Positions 12,001 to 23,552 of a stretch of 64,000 bases of DNA are shown piece after piece. The stretch's first letter is position 1. Each line of letters starts with the position of its first letter. The stretch is from Phallus indusiatus (lineage: Eukaryota; Basidiomycota; Agaricomycetes; Phallales; Phallaceae). The position numbers and the translations under genes are program-made. The stretch spans positions 62,001 through 126,000 of the forward strand of contig JAQFWX010000021.1 in assembly GCA_027605045.1 (NCBI GenBank), in the 5' to 3' direction. Under the pieces are notes generated by a model, which saw only the letters and a list, made by a program, of their open reading frames with translations, searched no databases and was not told the origin of the DNA.

Positions 12001-13570
12001 CAAGTGGGCCATGTCGAGTTTGCTGGGGGAAGTTTACGAGTTTCATGCCATTCAGGAGAGTCCTGCAGCTCTGACACATGCGCTCGACGGCGGTCAATAT
12101 CACGATCATCGCCGGTTTTTTTCATTATCGCAGATAAAAACGCGATAACTTGGATAGTTTTGCCTGAAATGTGAAAGGGAAAGGGAAATGGGCGGATCAT
12201 CAGACAAACAAAAGACAAACAATGGATATCAGTTACCAAGACCCATATCGTCACCTAAAACACCACCATGACCCTTGACATATCGTTCGTAAAAAAACTT
12301 GACCCCTTCTCTTTGATATTCTCGTAACCAACGATTAATAGCCGGGTTAACCCGTATACCACGTTCTTCGTCTAAGACATGTGGTCCGATAAAAGGTTGC
12401 GTTTCAATTGACTTAAATTGTGGTCGTGGATTATGTGACTAATTAACGTCCAGGATGCGTTTAGGATGTTTAAAGTGCCTTTTTGTTCTGAAAAAGACGT
12501 ACCGTGTCAAGAGACGGCGGAAAAATAGTATCATCCGGTTGCGAACAAAGATCCTCCAAATCCGGCTCGGTTAGCTGGTCTATTTGTGGTTTTAGGATGT
12601 TGAACTGGAATTGGAGGAAAGTCAAACTCCACCGTCTATTTCATCAGATCTGATATTTTCCCATGCTACCTTTCCGGACAATGAAAGTTCAGAGCCTATA
12701 TCAGATTCTTTATTGAGAAGTCAGATTTAAAAAAAAGAGAGAGAGAAACTTCCTAGTCATTACCTGTGGCTGACGGATCTGTTTCGCCGGCTTTTTTGGA
12801 TCGAATAGGGAGTGCAGGTAACTGCCGAGTCTCCTCAGACTCCGAGTCAGGTTCTTACACGAAGTTCAGATATTCAAATAAATTCTACTCTCGTTCAGAA
12901 ACTAACCAGTAGCGGAATCATCAAGAAGTGAGTTTGTAACCTCCAATGGGGGCGCGTTTAATTTAGGTGAGTTTGATGATATGTCCCCGTTCGACGGAAC
13001 TGGAAGTTTACGGGCCTGCGGGTTATATCTAGCCTTGATTCGTCCTGGCTTTGCATTATTGTCAGAATCAGCATCTTCCAATTGATTTTTATCAGTGTTT
13101 TGGTGCTCGGGCCCATCGTCAGAATCAATTTTTATATCCAAATCAGACCCTGAAACTTGAGATTAGGAATCTTCATTTCCACCCTTCAAAACCTACCAAG
13201 CCAAATTTTCAATGGATTGTGTGAAAGAGAAGTGGTTGTACGTAGTTGACCTCTGATTCTTTCTAGGAACGATATGAATAGTTTTTCCCTTAGAAACAGA
13301 AGGCTTTGACTCAACTCGGCGCCCGGGACGGAGTAGTACTTTTCTTGCGCTTCTTTGATACAGGAACTTTCCCAGCCAATCCATTATCAGATTCTCCACT
13401 GTCTGTTAATGCCTTATTTATCCTTGAGCCATATCACGTTCTAAAATCAATTCATACCCGTGAAGGTGGCTCGCTTCGCGAGACCTTGAATAAGAAGACG
13501 TATGACGTTAAATAAATCGAAACAATTTCTAAAGCAAACGCGCACTTGAAGAACTTTCTTGAGAAACCAT
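9080..13570 (-). CDS. SNF2-family DNA-dependent ATPase, ERCC6L2-like
   Basis: A large, many-exon gene for a nuclear Swi2/Snf2 translocase. The N-terminus is low-complexity and basic with a likely nuclear signal (VSKKRKKSTTPSR). Motif I is split by an intron (GGVLGDDMGLG / KTIQVIAFLSAI, about 12270-12150). Motif Ia (CLIIVPTSVVYNWERELN) and motif II (CIFVDEAHRLKNHKS, about 11720) follow. The helicase C lobe has IMAGGVGLNLVAANKVV and QAQDRAFRFGQRRDVSVYR (about 10200-10390). Downstream, EELIYKRQIYKQQMMKIGYE and GVQGDRKKKGELWGMENIF separate ERCC6L2 from Rad54 and CSB/Rad26. Vertebrate ERCC6L2 acts in DNA-break repair. The start at 13570 is chosen because the first exons join in phase from it; exact N-terminal splicing is less certain than the ATPase core. 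The gene is divergent from the pseudouridine synthase gene. Confidence 0.88.
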
Positions 13571-13918
13571 GGTTTCTGTAGACGACAGCCTGGTTTCATG
13601 TTAGGGTGACACTTCAAACGAACCACTGTTTTGCTGATAGAAGCTCACGCGTAAATTAAAAAGTGAAGTTCCGGTCTGTTTATTTCAGATGATTTCCCCG
13701 CTGTTGTAAAGATGAAGCTGTTGTCGTGAACCCTCTGGGGACAGCTAAAGTTTTAGAGCACGCGTTGCTGTGTAGTGGCGTCTTCTGTGCACAGGGGAGG
13801 TGTGACATGTGACAGTTAAAAAAACACGTCGTGACCAGGTAAGCAACCATTCCCATCAAAGGCCACTATAATCCGGAAACAGGGCAGACTTGTCTGTAAG
13901 GCCTCGTTTACTTAATTA
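13571..13918. promoter_or_regulatory. Shared divergent promoter region
   Basis: About 350 bp between the divergent ERCC6L2-like and DEG1-like genes, or 480 bp if the downstream DEG1 start is used. No clear TATA box was seen. It must contain both promoters. Confidence 0.45.
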
Positions 13919-15556
13919 ATGAAATATGTTCCTACTTCTTTCCTCGGAATTGTTATAGGGCGGCCTCGAGGCCGTAAAATAGCTCCCTATCAGCTCGAAG
14001 AATTTGGCGTGTTGCCGAAGGCCGTCCTGCGTATCGCATCAACTAAACCTATGACATCCTCAATATATCACAACTGGTCCAGAGAAAAGTTGATATCGCG
14101 GCTTGAAAAATTGGATTCTGAACTGGCAGTAGCAGCTCATCATCAAATTCCTCAGAAAGAAGATGGTTCATATTTTGATTTTACTTCACATCCTCGTCGG
14201 AAAATTGCCCTAAAATTTTGTTATGACGGGCAGGAATACAACGGGATGGCTTTTCAAAAGGACAAGACACCCCTTCCTACTGTCGAAGGTGTACTATTTG
14301 ACGCGCTGGTGCAAACTCGACTCATAGATCCAACGAAGGGCTTTGAAGGATGTGGATGGGAAAGATGTGGGAGAACTGACCGTGGCGTCAGTGCCGCGGG
14401 ACAGGTCATATCTCTATGGGTTAGGAGCGCTATTGGACTCAAAACATATCCAACAACGGAGCCGATCCGAAATGAAGCAGTGGATGATCCACTCGAAGAA
14501 GCTTTTGACGATCTTACTGATGGGTTGCCGCTTGTTTCTAACACTGGACCTTCCTTCTCTTCATGTGTTACGCAGAGATCTTCGATAAGCGACATACCAT
14601 ACGTCCAGGTTTTAAATCGTGTTCTCCCATCATCACTTCGCATACTGGCATGGTCCCCAGTGGCCAATACCTTTTCCGCCCGGTTTTCTTGTCAATATCG
14701 GCATTACAAGTACTTTTTCCCCGCGACCGGTCTCTCAATTCAAAAAATGCAACGTGCAGTAGAACGATTTGTGGGTTCACACGATTTTCGGAACCTTTGC
14801 ACCCTAGATGGGAGCAAACAGGTTGTCAACTATGTCCGTCATATTAGTCGTGCTGAAATCTCCCGCGTTGATTCCAATGAATCAAAGCTGAATACGGATG
14901 CTATGCACGTGCTGGATCTCGCCGGAAATGCTTTCCTATACAATCAAGTTAGGAGCATAATGGCAGTCCTATTTTTGGTAGGCTCGGGCCTGGAAGAACC
15001 TTTTGTCGTTTCCTCGCTTATGAATGTGGATTCTCAAAACCCTTCCCTGCCGTATCGACCTGAAGAGCCAGTTCAAGTGGTAGATCGCAAACCAACATAT
15101 CAGATGGCGAGCGCGCTACCCCTTGTTCTTTGGGGCTGTGGGTATTTACCCGAAGACGTGAAATGGCAAATAGATGATGCTCCTCCGACCGTTAATGAAT
15201 CAGACTCGGTCGTTACTAACAATGTTCGCCATCAGTTGGCTTCCATTCATACACGCTCCCGAATTCGTTCGGTCATTGACGACCACTTTTTACGTGCATC
15301 AAGTCGATATCACGAACTCCCCCACACACCTCTACCGTTCACAAATGCCGAAGAACGAGATACTGCTTTAGCTAGTGGAAAAACAATGCTAAACATACCC
15401 ATTGGTGGTGGGGCTCATATTCGAACGTCAAAATATATACCTTTACTAGCTCGTGAGCGTGGTGACAGTACGGACGTTGTGAACGAACGATGGCGACAGG
15501 GACGCGGGAAAAAGAGGCTAGAGAAGCAGAAGTTACAAATGAAACATTCCGAGTAG
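13919..15556 (+). CDS. DEG1: tRNA pseudouridine(38/39) synthase, TruA family (Deg1/Pus3)
   Basis: Converts uridine 38/39 in the tRNA anticodon stem-loop to pseudouridine. It is a single open frame of 545 residues without introns, unusual among its neighbours. Family marks: KIALKFCYDGQEYNGMAFQ (first fold), PTVEGVLFDAL, and CGRTDRGVSA with the catalytic Asp (residue 154 from ATG 13919). Then FSARFSCQYRHYKYFF, and GNAFLYNQVRSIMAVLFLVG near the C-terminal fold. An internal ATG at 14051 (MTSSIYHNWSREKLISRLEKL) matches the usual eukaryotic Deg1 N-terminus and may be the true or a second start. The extra 44 residues before it are basic and could be a mitochondrial leader. A basic tail (GRGKKRLEKQKLQMK) ends the protein. 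Confidence 0.93.
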   Translation: MKYVPTSFLGIVIGRPRGRKIAPYQLEEFGVLPKAVLRIASTKPMTSSIYHNWSREKLISRLEKLDSELAVAAHHQIPQKEDGSYFDFTSHPRRKIALKFCYDGQEYNGMAFQKDKTPLPTVEGVLFDALVQTRLIDPTKGFEGCGWERCGRTDRGVSAAGQVISLWVRSAIGLKTYPTTEPIRNEAVDDPLEEAFDDLTDGLPLVSNTGPSFSSCVTQRSSISDIPYVQVLNRVLPSSLRILAWSPVANTFSARFSCQYRHYKYFFPATGLSIQKMQRAVERFVGSHDFRNLCTLDGSKQVVNYVRHISRAEISRVDSNESKLNTDAMHVLDLAGNAFLYNQVRSIMAVLFLVGSGLEEPFVVSSLMNVDSQNPSLPYRPEEPVQVVDRKPTYQMASALPLVLWGCGYLPEDVKWQIDDAPPTVNESDSVVTNNVRHQLASIHTRSRIRSVIDDHFLRASSRYHELPHTPLPFTNAEERDTALASGKTMLNIPIGGGAHIRTSKYIPLLARERGDSTDVVNERWRQGRGKKRLEKQKLQMKHSE

Positions 15557-15611
15557 CTTCTTGTTGATAACAATATTACAAGCATTATAGATTGCTAAAA
15601 GCGCGGCGTGT

Positions 15612-16699
15612 CTAAGGTTCTAAAACAGTGGGGAGGCCGGCAAGTTTCATTTTCACGCCAATTTCAAAAAGATAATCCAGACACTGCCGCTTTTCGATCA
15701 ACTTTGGGTTGGGAAATCAAAAAAAGTTCCTCACGAACCTCTGTTTGTGTTTTGGCTTTTTCCCAATCCACACCCCAGACATACACACCGTGACGCCGTA
15801 CCTGCTCAGAAATAATGCATCAAAATTTGGCTGTGTGAGGCTGTGCTTACCAGGACTCCCGCCGCTTTGGGATACTGCTTCATAGCCTAATAGAAAACTC
15901 AGTGGACCCTCAAACACGATTCAATTCGCAGAACGCACATAAGCCATGCTGTCCTTTAGGTCTTCTTCATTTGGAGTATTTTCGATGATCGGCACAACTA
16001 ATGTATCAAGATAGGAAAAAGCTTGTCCCACTCCGCCAATTCGGATGCCTTTAATCATCTCCTGATGCGAAATAGTGAAGACGGATCCTGGCCATAACAA
16101 TGTAGCCATAACAGCGTGCTGAGAGTGGGTATGTATACAACTACCCGCATCTCTTAATTCAAACGCGTTCCAAAATAAAGGAGTGCATGCGGATTCTTTC
16201 AGGTTCTGCGAGGGACGACGCAGGAAGACCCGATCTGAATGAGGATTCAAAGTCTGTGGGAATGGGAGGACAAAAATGTGCTCCGATAACATTCTCTCCT
16301 TTTGTACACCAGAAGGAGCAATATAAACGATGGATCTTGAATTTGCAAGACATTAATGCTGTGTTAATAATAACAATAAAGGCACAAACCCCTCTCGTAT
16401 AGATATCCCACCTTAGGAATTCTCACGTCGATTGAATCATAGAAGATGAACGATAATCATACTTACCACCAGTGCCGGTAACCCATCCTAAACTGAGAAA
16501 TTAAAACGAAGCCTTCCGAAATATAACATAGAAAAGGTACTTGTAAAAGTTTCGGCACAATTCAGGAATCAAGTTCGCAGGCTGGAGGGTAAAAGAATAT
16601 AGGAAATCTCTGATCATCATACAAAAAAAGACAAACATGAGTGGGATCCTGTGAGACAACTAAATCATTATTGACTACAAGAGTAGGATCGTCAGACAT
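15612..16699 (-). CDS. MDE1: Methylthioribulose-1-phosphate dehydratase (MtnB/Mde1)
   Basis: Class II aldolase/adducin-fold, zinc-dependent enzyme of the methionine salvage pathway; it dehydrates methylthioribulose-1-phosphate in the cytosol. Exons joined by eye give [17 protein letters not shown]..., [23 protein letters not shown], then [13 protein letters not shown] and a long exon containing [18 protein letters not shown] (metal-binding His cluster), [16 protein letters not shown] and [15 protein letters not shown]. The final exons carry [15 protein letters not shown] (third metal His) and [17 protein letters not shown], ending at the stop at 15614-15612. All family motifs are present and in order. 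Several introns are only about 50 nt. Start ATG 16699 gives the expected short N-terminus; its first intron donor is the least certain join. Confidence 0.92.
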
Positions 16700-17324
16700 T
16701 TCATCGATGATGATGATGATGGTGAGGTGAGAGCTGGCTGTGTTGTCGCGCGAGGCGTCACAATCGTCGGACTCCAAATTGATAACATAGTAAACGCGTA
16801 CTGTGAACATTCTTGCGAGCTCAGTAATGCGCAAGCATCCAGTGCAAATCAAAATCACTGATTATGTATTATCAGCTGAAATTTACACACTTGGTGAAAA
16901 CTGGTCCTGTTTTCAACCGATGGGTAACGTTCAGTCTTTAGCGGGACAAAAGTTTCGCCAAAAAGAGAATAGTCATAAAATTAGGTTTTATTTTATTTTA
17001 TTTTATTTTACCTTTATTATTTTACATCAAATTCTTACAATATGCTATTATTTATCATTATTTTTGTAGCCACACAATCCAACTTCGAAGATCAGCCGAG
17101 TGGAAACCCTGCAAATTGGCTCACTCACGCTGGGAGGCGTTTAACGCGTCAACTCTCGCGCTCGACTTCTCATCTTAACATTTACATTTGGGTTGAATAT
17201 TTTCATAAATGCTTCAAATAACTCGAGGAAAAAAACACTTATAAACTGCCTTGAAGCTGCACTTCAGGTCAGTGTCTTCCGTCTCCTCTATACAGCTTCA
17301 TTACTCTGATCATAGGGCCGCATC
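16700..17324. other. Divergent intergenic region with (TTTTA)n
   Basis: Separates the divergent dehydratase and zinc-finger genes. It contains a (TTTTA)n simple repeat at about 16985-17010 inside an AT-rich stretch. No coding evidence. Confidence 0.5.
16706..16721. repeat. Short (GAT)n tract
   Basis: A run of about five GAT trinucleotides just upstream of the dehydratase start, in its 5' leader. Confidence 0.5.
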
Positions 17325-18757
17325 ATGGATTATGAGCCTCCTTGTCAAGTTGGGGGGAGCTTTTTGGACCATTTCGCCTCAGATCCTCTCATGAAAAAAG
17401 ATGATATACATGCCTATAGTAACCTGACCTGCTTTGTGCCACAATTACTCGACTCTGATATTATGTTTATCGCAGTTTACCAGTCATTCTCAGTCGACTC
17501 CGCGAACGCAGTAAGTTATTGACCCATTCTCTTAACTGAAAATCCATGCATTTCCGCACATCATAGACCTTTCAGCCATGGTTGAATACCTCTGATCAAT
17601 CGTCGGGCCTTTCCACTTGTCCTGAGTGGCTGGCAACGGTGACCGCCACTGAACTAGGTCCTGAAAATATTCCGGGTGGCTACGCCACTAGGGACATCGT
17701 TACTGCGCATGATCATATGGAGGTTAATTTTCATCCTTTTCTATTTCCAAAAGAATAAACTCACACCTCGATTTCAAGGACCACTATTCTAAAGATTATG
17801 GTTTTGCCCACATCAATGTTCCATTTGCATTTCAATCCGAATGCACGGAAGATATTGTGCGTCATTATAACAGTAGCATCCACTCAAATCTCAGGTTACC
17901 TACTACAAAAGATCGAAGCTCCTGAACGACTCAACTTTCCGGCCGATGCATACTTGAAAGATACCTTCTCTGCGCAGGTTCGATTTTCATCCTCACAATA
18001 TACCGCGCTCAACTGAATTAATATTTTGAACAAGGATTCTTATGCAATAAAAGCAGATACACCTTCCGCTACCCCCGCTTATTCTGAACCCGGCAGTGAT
18101 GTTACGATGGATTCTCAGGTAAGAACGCTACAAGAGGCTCGTCTCTTAAGGAAGTTTTTGATCCCATTTTTAACAAACAAGGATCCTCCTGACATACCGC
18201 CCAGTCCTTCCTTGACAAGTTATATTTTGGATGCTCTGCCGATTGTCGTCAACCTCAACCATGACTACAAGTGCGTCGCTCGAGACTATGTCAAGGCCGA
18301 AGTCGTCTTAAAAAACACGCTCGTTGTATACGACGAGAAAAAATCGAAAAAATTTTATGAGTGCGCAGTTTGTCAAAAGCACTACACAAACCCCGCCAAT
18401 TTAGAAAACCATTTCTATACCGAGCACTGTGACATACGTCATCCGTGGATTTGTTTGACATGGTATGTACTTATTTCCAATTCAAAGATCACTTAAACAA
18501 ACATACTCATACTTTACCTAGCAATGGTGTGGGTTTAGGGGGTTTCACCTCTCAAACCTCGGCCAGACGCCACAAAAAGAGCGTTCAAAGTGCGCGAACG
18601 CTCTGCCCAAAATGGTAAGTTCGTTTTCCCCGGCTCCTTATTTTTCGAAGCTGAAACAATGAAAAGTGGTAAATCTTTTTCCCGCCCTGATTATCTCAAG
18701 GGGTATCATAAGAAATCCTGTAAAGGTCGTAAAAAACGAAGCGGGAGGTGGCACTGA
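17325..18757 (+). CDS. C2H2-type zinc-finger protein
   Basis: A multi-exon gene. ATG 17325 starts MDYEPPCQVGGSFLDHF. The N-terminal half, spread over several short exons (for example PWLNTSDQSSGLSTCPEWL and an exon containing YSKDYGFAHINVPFAF), has no recognised domain. The C-terminal half holds three zinc-finger-like units: YECAVCQKHYTNPANLENHF..H; then CLTC...ARRHKK, completed across an intron whose phase makes the second Cys; then CPKCGKSFSRPDYLKGYHKK-SC, also assembled across an intron. The last exon ends in a basic run (KGRKKRSGRWH) at the stop 18755-18757. A DNA-binding regulator is likely, but targets are unknown. The finger-coding exons are confident; the N-terminal splicing is tentative. 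Confidence 0.75.
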
Positions 18758-19298
18758 AGAATAGCAAGTTTCTTTATTAGAAGCTGTGAACACTGAACAA
18801 AAATAACTTTCTTCTTGATGTCATGAAATACGTTTACACTTAAATAAAATTGAAATATTTGTTTGCAAAAAATACTGACCGACTTAAATGGCTAACCACA
18901 CTATAGTTTTGAACCATCAAGCCATTGAGCCGCCCATATCTGTCTGGGTCGTCTATAGTCTCTGTTAAGGTATTCAATTATGTAAAACGACACTGCTTCT
19001 CGTACAACCTTCTATTCATGTGTATTTTGTGGGAACATCAGAAACGCACAAGATCGAAGTTACAACGTTCTTTAGCGTGTGGTGCAAGCGCTAAATTGCG
19101 GGGTGGCATACTGATTAGGGTAAGTAGTAGATGAGAGAAACAAACTTTTTTGAGGATGATTTGTGTCACGCGCACAGTATTCAGCCAAACGACGACTCAG
19201 TTGGTTAAACGAGAAGGCCACGCCCGCAACTTTCGGAGCATGTTGTCTTATTTGTATTTTGTTGGGAATATTGTTTCAACCGCCGTAAAGATACAGCT
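18758..19298. other. Convergent intergenic region
   Basis: About 540 bp between the stop codons of the zinc-finger and otubain genes. It is AT-rich with no supported coding region; short forward open frames at 18925-19134 and 19150-19297 lack splice or domain support. Confidence 0.5.
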
Positions 19299-20793
19299 TA
19301 ACTATCAGTATCACGATATTCCAGAATATCATAATGTCCAGGCCTAGGAAATGTTGAATAAACTACTAATAAGAAAGAGAGATGATTTACCTGTAAAGTA
19401 GCACTACTTCCTTCATCCCATTATATCCTTCTTCAACGTTCTTAAATTCAACAAAGTCGACTTTTTCATCGCTTCCACGACCATCTAGGTATGCAACGCT
19501 CATGTTGACGCCTAAGGCTTTCGACAGGGCGGCCATCTGAACGTGGTCTAGTGACACAGTAATATGTTTAACGCAATTGGAATACGCAATAAACTTATGA
19601 AAGACTAACCAGCTTCCCGGCCAGCGGGTTCCACAGACGATTCGCAAAAGTCGCGAACAGGAATAGCTTCAAATGTTTCTTGATTGAGCAAAAAAGGCTC
19701 ATATTCGGCGGCTTCCTGTCGGATTTGAGCCGAGGTTAACAGTCGAAGGAAAATGACAATTGAGTTTGAAACTTGACATCACATTAGTTTTAGCGAAATA
19801 CGTAAGAAGGATGTTGATCTTTACCATGAGGATCTTGAAGCGCCTCCAAGAGTAAAGCGGGCGTCAAGAGCGTGTGATCCGTAGCGTCAGGTGTTATAAT
19901 TTGTTGAATCATCGAGGTAAATATCTCATAAAAATCTTACAGTTGCCAAAATGTCGATGAAACTAGTTAAAGCGATTGAAAAGAGCGAGCACACCTTCAT
20001 AAACCATTGCCTGAAAACCGGCTTCTTCCATCTTTTTCAAAGATGCCTCTAACGTCGATATAGCTGTGACGACAGCCAGAACGACGTCAGGTGCGTGCAT
20101 GATTCTTTCAATATAGGAAAAAGCGAGGGCTAGATTATGGCACAGTGTTAGACCCGAAAACCAGATGGTTGAAAGGAGACCAAACAAACATACATCTGTA
20201 GAAACAATCGCCATCACCACGCGTTCGACGAATGCCCCTGAAGCCTCTCTCGTTTCGTAGCCAATCAATCTTTTGAACGAAAGACATAGAACCGCCTTCG
20301 TACTGGGCCCTGAGATCGTTAATTGAAACTAAAGAACCAATCAATGGTCCTTTTTCCGCAGCTTCATCTAATAGGTTCTGCTGTAATTCATGAAGCTGAG
20401 CAGAGGTAAGCCCTTGCAGATCTTTTACGCGATATCATGAATAATATAAGATCAAATAAGTTATAACTTATAATTTATAAAATTCTTACCTCGATCTAGA
20501 GATTGGACAGATGTAGAGGCCGTGGGATCAGAAGAATTGACATCTGGAAGCGATGATGCTGCAAGCCGAGCTGTAAGTTGTATATTTTGACGACGGCGGC
20601 GGCAGTATTCGGTGCGAAGGGGCGAGTTGACGAGATATTGAGTACGAGCATTATAAGAGGGCGTAAGGAGATAATGCATAACAAGCGAGAGAAAAACAAA
20701 CGAAATGGACGAAGACTAACGAGCGTCGGGAACCGGAGTAACGGGCCTCAAGATGGAGTCGCGATTATCTGGGGCGTTTGTATCACTGGACAT
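19299..20793 (-). CDS. Otubain-type ubiquitin thioesterase (OTU cysteine protease)
   Basis: Deubiquitinase of the peptidase C65 (otubain) family, which cleaves mainly Lys48-linked chains in other organisms. ATG 20793 starts MSSDTNAPDNRDSILRPV. A Ser/Ala-rich linker is followed by LHELQQNLLDEAAEKGPLIG and the catalytic block FRGIRRTRGDGDCFYR, where the Asp and Cys of the active site lie. SYIERIMHAPDVVLAVVTA and a C-terminal lobe (VQMAALSKALGVNMSVAYLD) follow. The last exon, spliced after VVLLYR, supplies PGHYDILEYRDTDS with the catalytic His, so the true stop is at 19301-19299. All three catalytic elements are intact. It should be cytosolic or nuclear. Confidence 0.92.
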
Positions 20794-22225
20794 TGATGAT
20801 ATATGGGAAAATATATTAGATTACTGCGCTTGATGGTTGAAAAAGCACTGTAGATGAGCAAGATGGAGTAAACGCGTGGTAAAGGCCTGGTGTAAGAGTG
20901 GCGCAAGCCGCACCGAAACCACGTGTCCGAGTCAATAATGATCCAATAGTATTGCGCAATGATAGTTCTGAGCCAAAAGCAATGTGATTATTGTCTTCTG
21001 CCACTCCGAAATGAAATTTAGGATTCAATGCAATGGGAGAGTCTCAACTGTCTGTGCGTTGGTAAACTGCCCACGGAATTTAGAGTTGATGAAAGGGAAT
21101 ATCAATCGAAATCAATGAGTATAGAAGAACACGAATGATATTTCACAGATCGATTAAGATCCTAAAAAAGCGATGTGGGTTTGGTGAATTAGAATATTCG
21201 TTGATTCAGTTGTGATGCATGTGACTCAGCGCTTCGGGAAACCCCGTTACCACGTTCCGTCAGGTTCCGTCCTCGGAATCGAGTCAGAGCATGAATACAG
21301 TCTTCAATTAAATGCTGCTTGATCACTGCTATACGCTGCTATACGTCGAGTTAATATTATGGCCGTATAATCGCCGTACTTGCAGGTAAGCCATGATGCA
21401 TGTACAGGATAATTGATAGATCCCTGGTTTTTGCATGGTTACAACTTGAGCTTGACCCCTTGAGATGACAGTGGAAAAGGCATGACATGTGTAGATGTGG
21501 AGAGTGCCAAGTATGTATAACATAACCTTAACTTATAATACGAACTAAAACAGAGTTTCAAGTTGAATGACTGGTTCGGACTGTTCAGGTTAAATTTGTT
21601 CTCGGAATTCTCCAGAACTCATTTTCAAATTGCAGCGCGATTGGGCCTTACAGCTTTTTCACACTTGGGGAATCCTTACCTGATTAGTTGTGTATGGCTT
21701 AAAGGCACGAATTAGTTACCACTTATATTACCTTCTGGCACACAAAATGTAAGCGAGAATGCAATGTATGATGTGGGCAAAAAGGGAGGGATTTCCACCC
21801 TTACAGATTTTCCTGGTCAATTCGGTTGTAATTTAACAATTAACTAAAATTGAAAAGAAGTTATCCGTCGAATTTCAGAGTAAAATTGAGAATTCAGTAT
21901 TCTTGCAATATTCAATAATCACTTGATATTCACCAAGCCCTAGCGGAGTTCAAGTCGGAGTAATCAGCCAGCTCTGCAAAATCGGCAAGTATCTCGCAAG
22001 TATCGCTTCAATCCAGTGAATTTATCCCCTTGTTTTTTGAAAGCTCTTTTGTCCAGTGCACATGAGAGCAGGGTCAATGCTAAACTAATGTCGTTCGCTG
22101 TCAGCGACTTGTAGCAAGAAGACCCCTACGGGCATTGATGACCGTTTTTATGCGTATAATAAGCGTGAACCGTACTTCAGTCTCAGCTAGAAACCACAAC
22201 TGCCCTTTATCTGACCACCATCAAC
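20794..22225. other. Long intergenic region, 1.4 kb
   Basis: Separates the divergent otubain and NmrA-like genes. It is AT-rich; I see no domain-like open frame, repeat or RNA gene. A TATA-like gtataataa at about 22153-22161 lies about 70 bp upstream of ATG 22226 and probably serves the NmrA-like gene. Confidence 0.5.
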
Positions 22226-22994
22226 ATGCGCGTTCTTGTTTTAGGAGGGACAGGCCCTGTAGGTGAGCATAAGACCTTTAAATTAGATCATGTCTGATAA
22301 TGTTTGTAATAGGAAGATATATGATAAATGCTCTACTGGGTTATTCAATTCAAGTCGTCGTATACGCACGGAAACCTAGTAAATTGGACGACACTATTAT
22401 AACGAATAGTCTCGTTACGATTTATAAGGGGGAATTGAAGGATGCTGCTGCAATGCGAAGGGCCATGATAGGCGTCGACGCCGTTATTTCAAGTTTAGGC
22501 CCGAAGGTCAGCAACGGCCCATTCCACCCCTATGGCACACCACTCGCCAAAGCATATGGCCTGATTATTGAATTAATGAAAGAAAGAGGCATTAGACGCC
22601 TTATTCTATTGGGAACTACTAGCATGAAAGACCCCAATGACAATTTCAGCATCGAGTTTAAAGCTCTTGTTAGTGGTGTTGCGCTCTTCGCCACAAACGC
22701 TTACAGAGTTTGTTCTTCTCTTTTTGATACTCATGTTCATATATTCTGACTTCCGTTTATTTCTAGGATGTTGTTGCCATTGGTGAAACTGTTCGAGCCG
22801 AGCCTGACATCGATTACACCATCGTACGCGTTCCCATTCTCACCGATGACCCTAGCAACAATTTCGTTGTCGGTTATGTGGGCGATAAACACATGAAGAC
22901 AACTCTTCCCCGACAAGCATTTGCCAACTTCGTTATTCAGGAGCTGTATAGAAATCAATGGGTTCGTAAGCAACCTCTGATATCAGGACCATAG
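22226..22994 (+). CDS. NmrA-like NAD(P)-binding Rossmann protein (atypical SDR)
   Basis: Exon 1 (22226-22262) encodes MRVLVLGGTGPVG, the glycine-rich dinucleotide-binding loop. Exon 2 starts at 22313 and restores the last Gly codon across the intron, continuing RYMINALLGYSIQVVVYARK. Then GVDAVISSLGPK, RRLILLGTTSM and, after a third exon, DYTIVRVPILTDDP and FANFVIQELYRNQWV, ending at 22994. The pattern matches atypical short-chain dehydrogenases of the NAD(P)H-binding/NmrA group, often flavin-reductase- or biliverdin-reductase-like or redox sensors. About 230 residues. The substrate is unknown. Confidence 0.85.
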
Positions 22995-23552
22995 GAAATC
23001 CATATCTAACCATAATACATCATGTGCTGAGTATTTAATCCCCATTGTTTTGTAATGATACGCTACTATCTATTAAACTCATGCTATTTTTTTTGGCTCA
23101 ACATGATACAATCTCATGTACCTCAATTTGTGTTATCTGAATCTGAAACCATGTATATCTTGTATCATTTCAATAAAGGTAATGAAAATATCGTGTAGTG
23201 CGAATAAGAGAACGTTCCGGTAATAATCCTTAACGTCTCTTCCTCGCCCACGGACGAGGTAAGGTTCACTGAGCAGGTCCGAAGATGATGCCTCAAGCTT
23301 GTCCTCGTGAAGGGAATAGCAGGACCCTTCGTGGAATCACGTTCTCGGGACAAGGTCGGGTTGTTTAGCTGCTTGAGGGTATTGTGGACACGAAACCCCG
23401 TCACTGGACAAGCCAAAGTGGTCCATCGTCGCGCCTGCTCGAGCTATAAAAACAGGAGCATGCGCACAAGCAATCACCACCCTCTCACCCCCGTCTTCCC
23501 TTTACACGGCAACTACATTAGTTTTATCTTTGTTCCATCTCATTTTATTCAT
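22995..23552. other. Intergenic with TATA box
   Basis: The 3' flank of the NmrA-like gene and the promoter of the next gene. tataaaaa at about 23444-23451 lies 100 bp upstream of ATG 23553. Nothing else recognised. Confidence 0.5.

Noticed and set aside
16985..17010. (TTTTA)n tract as a possible CRISPR or satellite
   Set aside because: A simple pentanucleotide microsatellite of about five units, with no spacers.
20140..20268. Extra internal exon readings in the otubain gene region (TDVCLFGLLSTIWFSG)
   Set aside because: This is intron sequence: the GDGDCFYR exon ends at a GT donor and the family reading resumes at SYIERIMHAPDVV.
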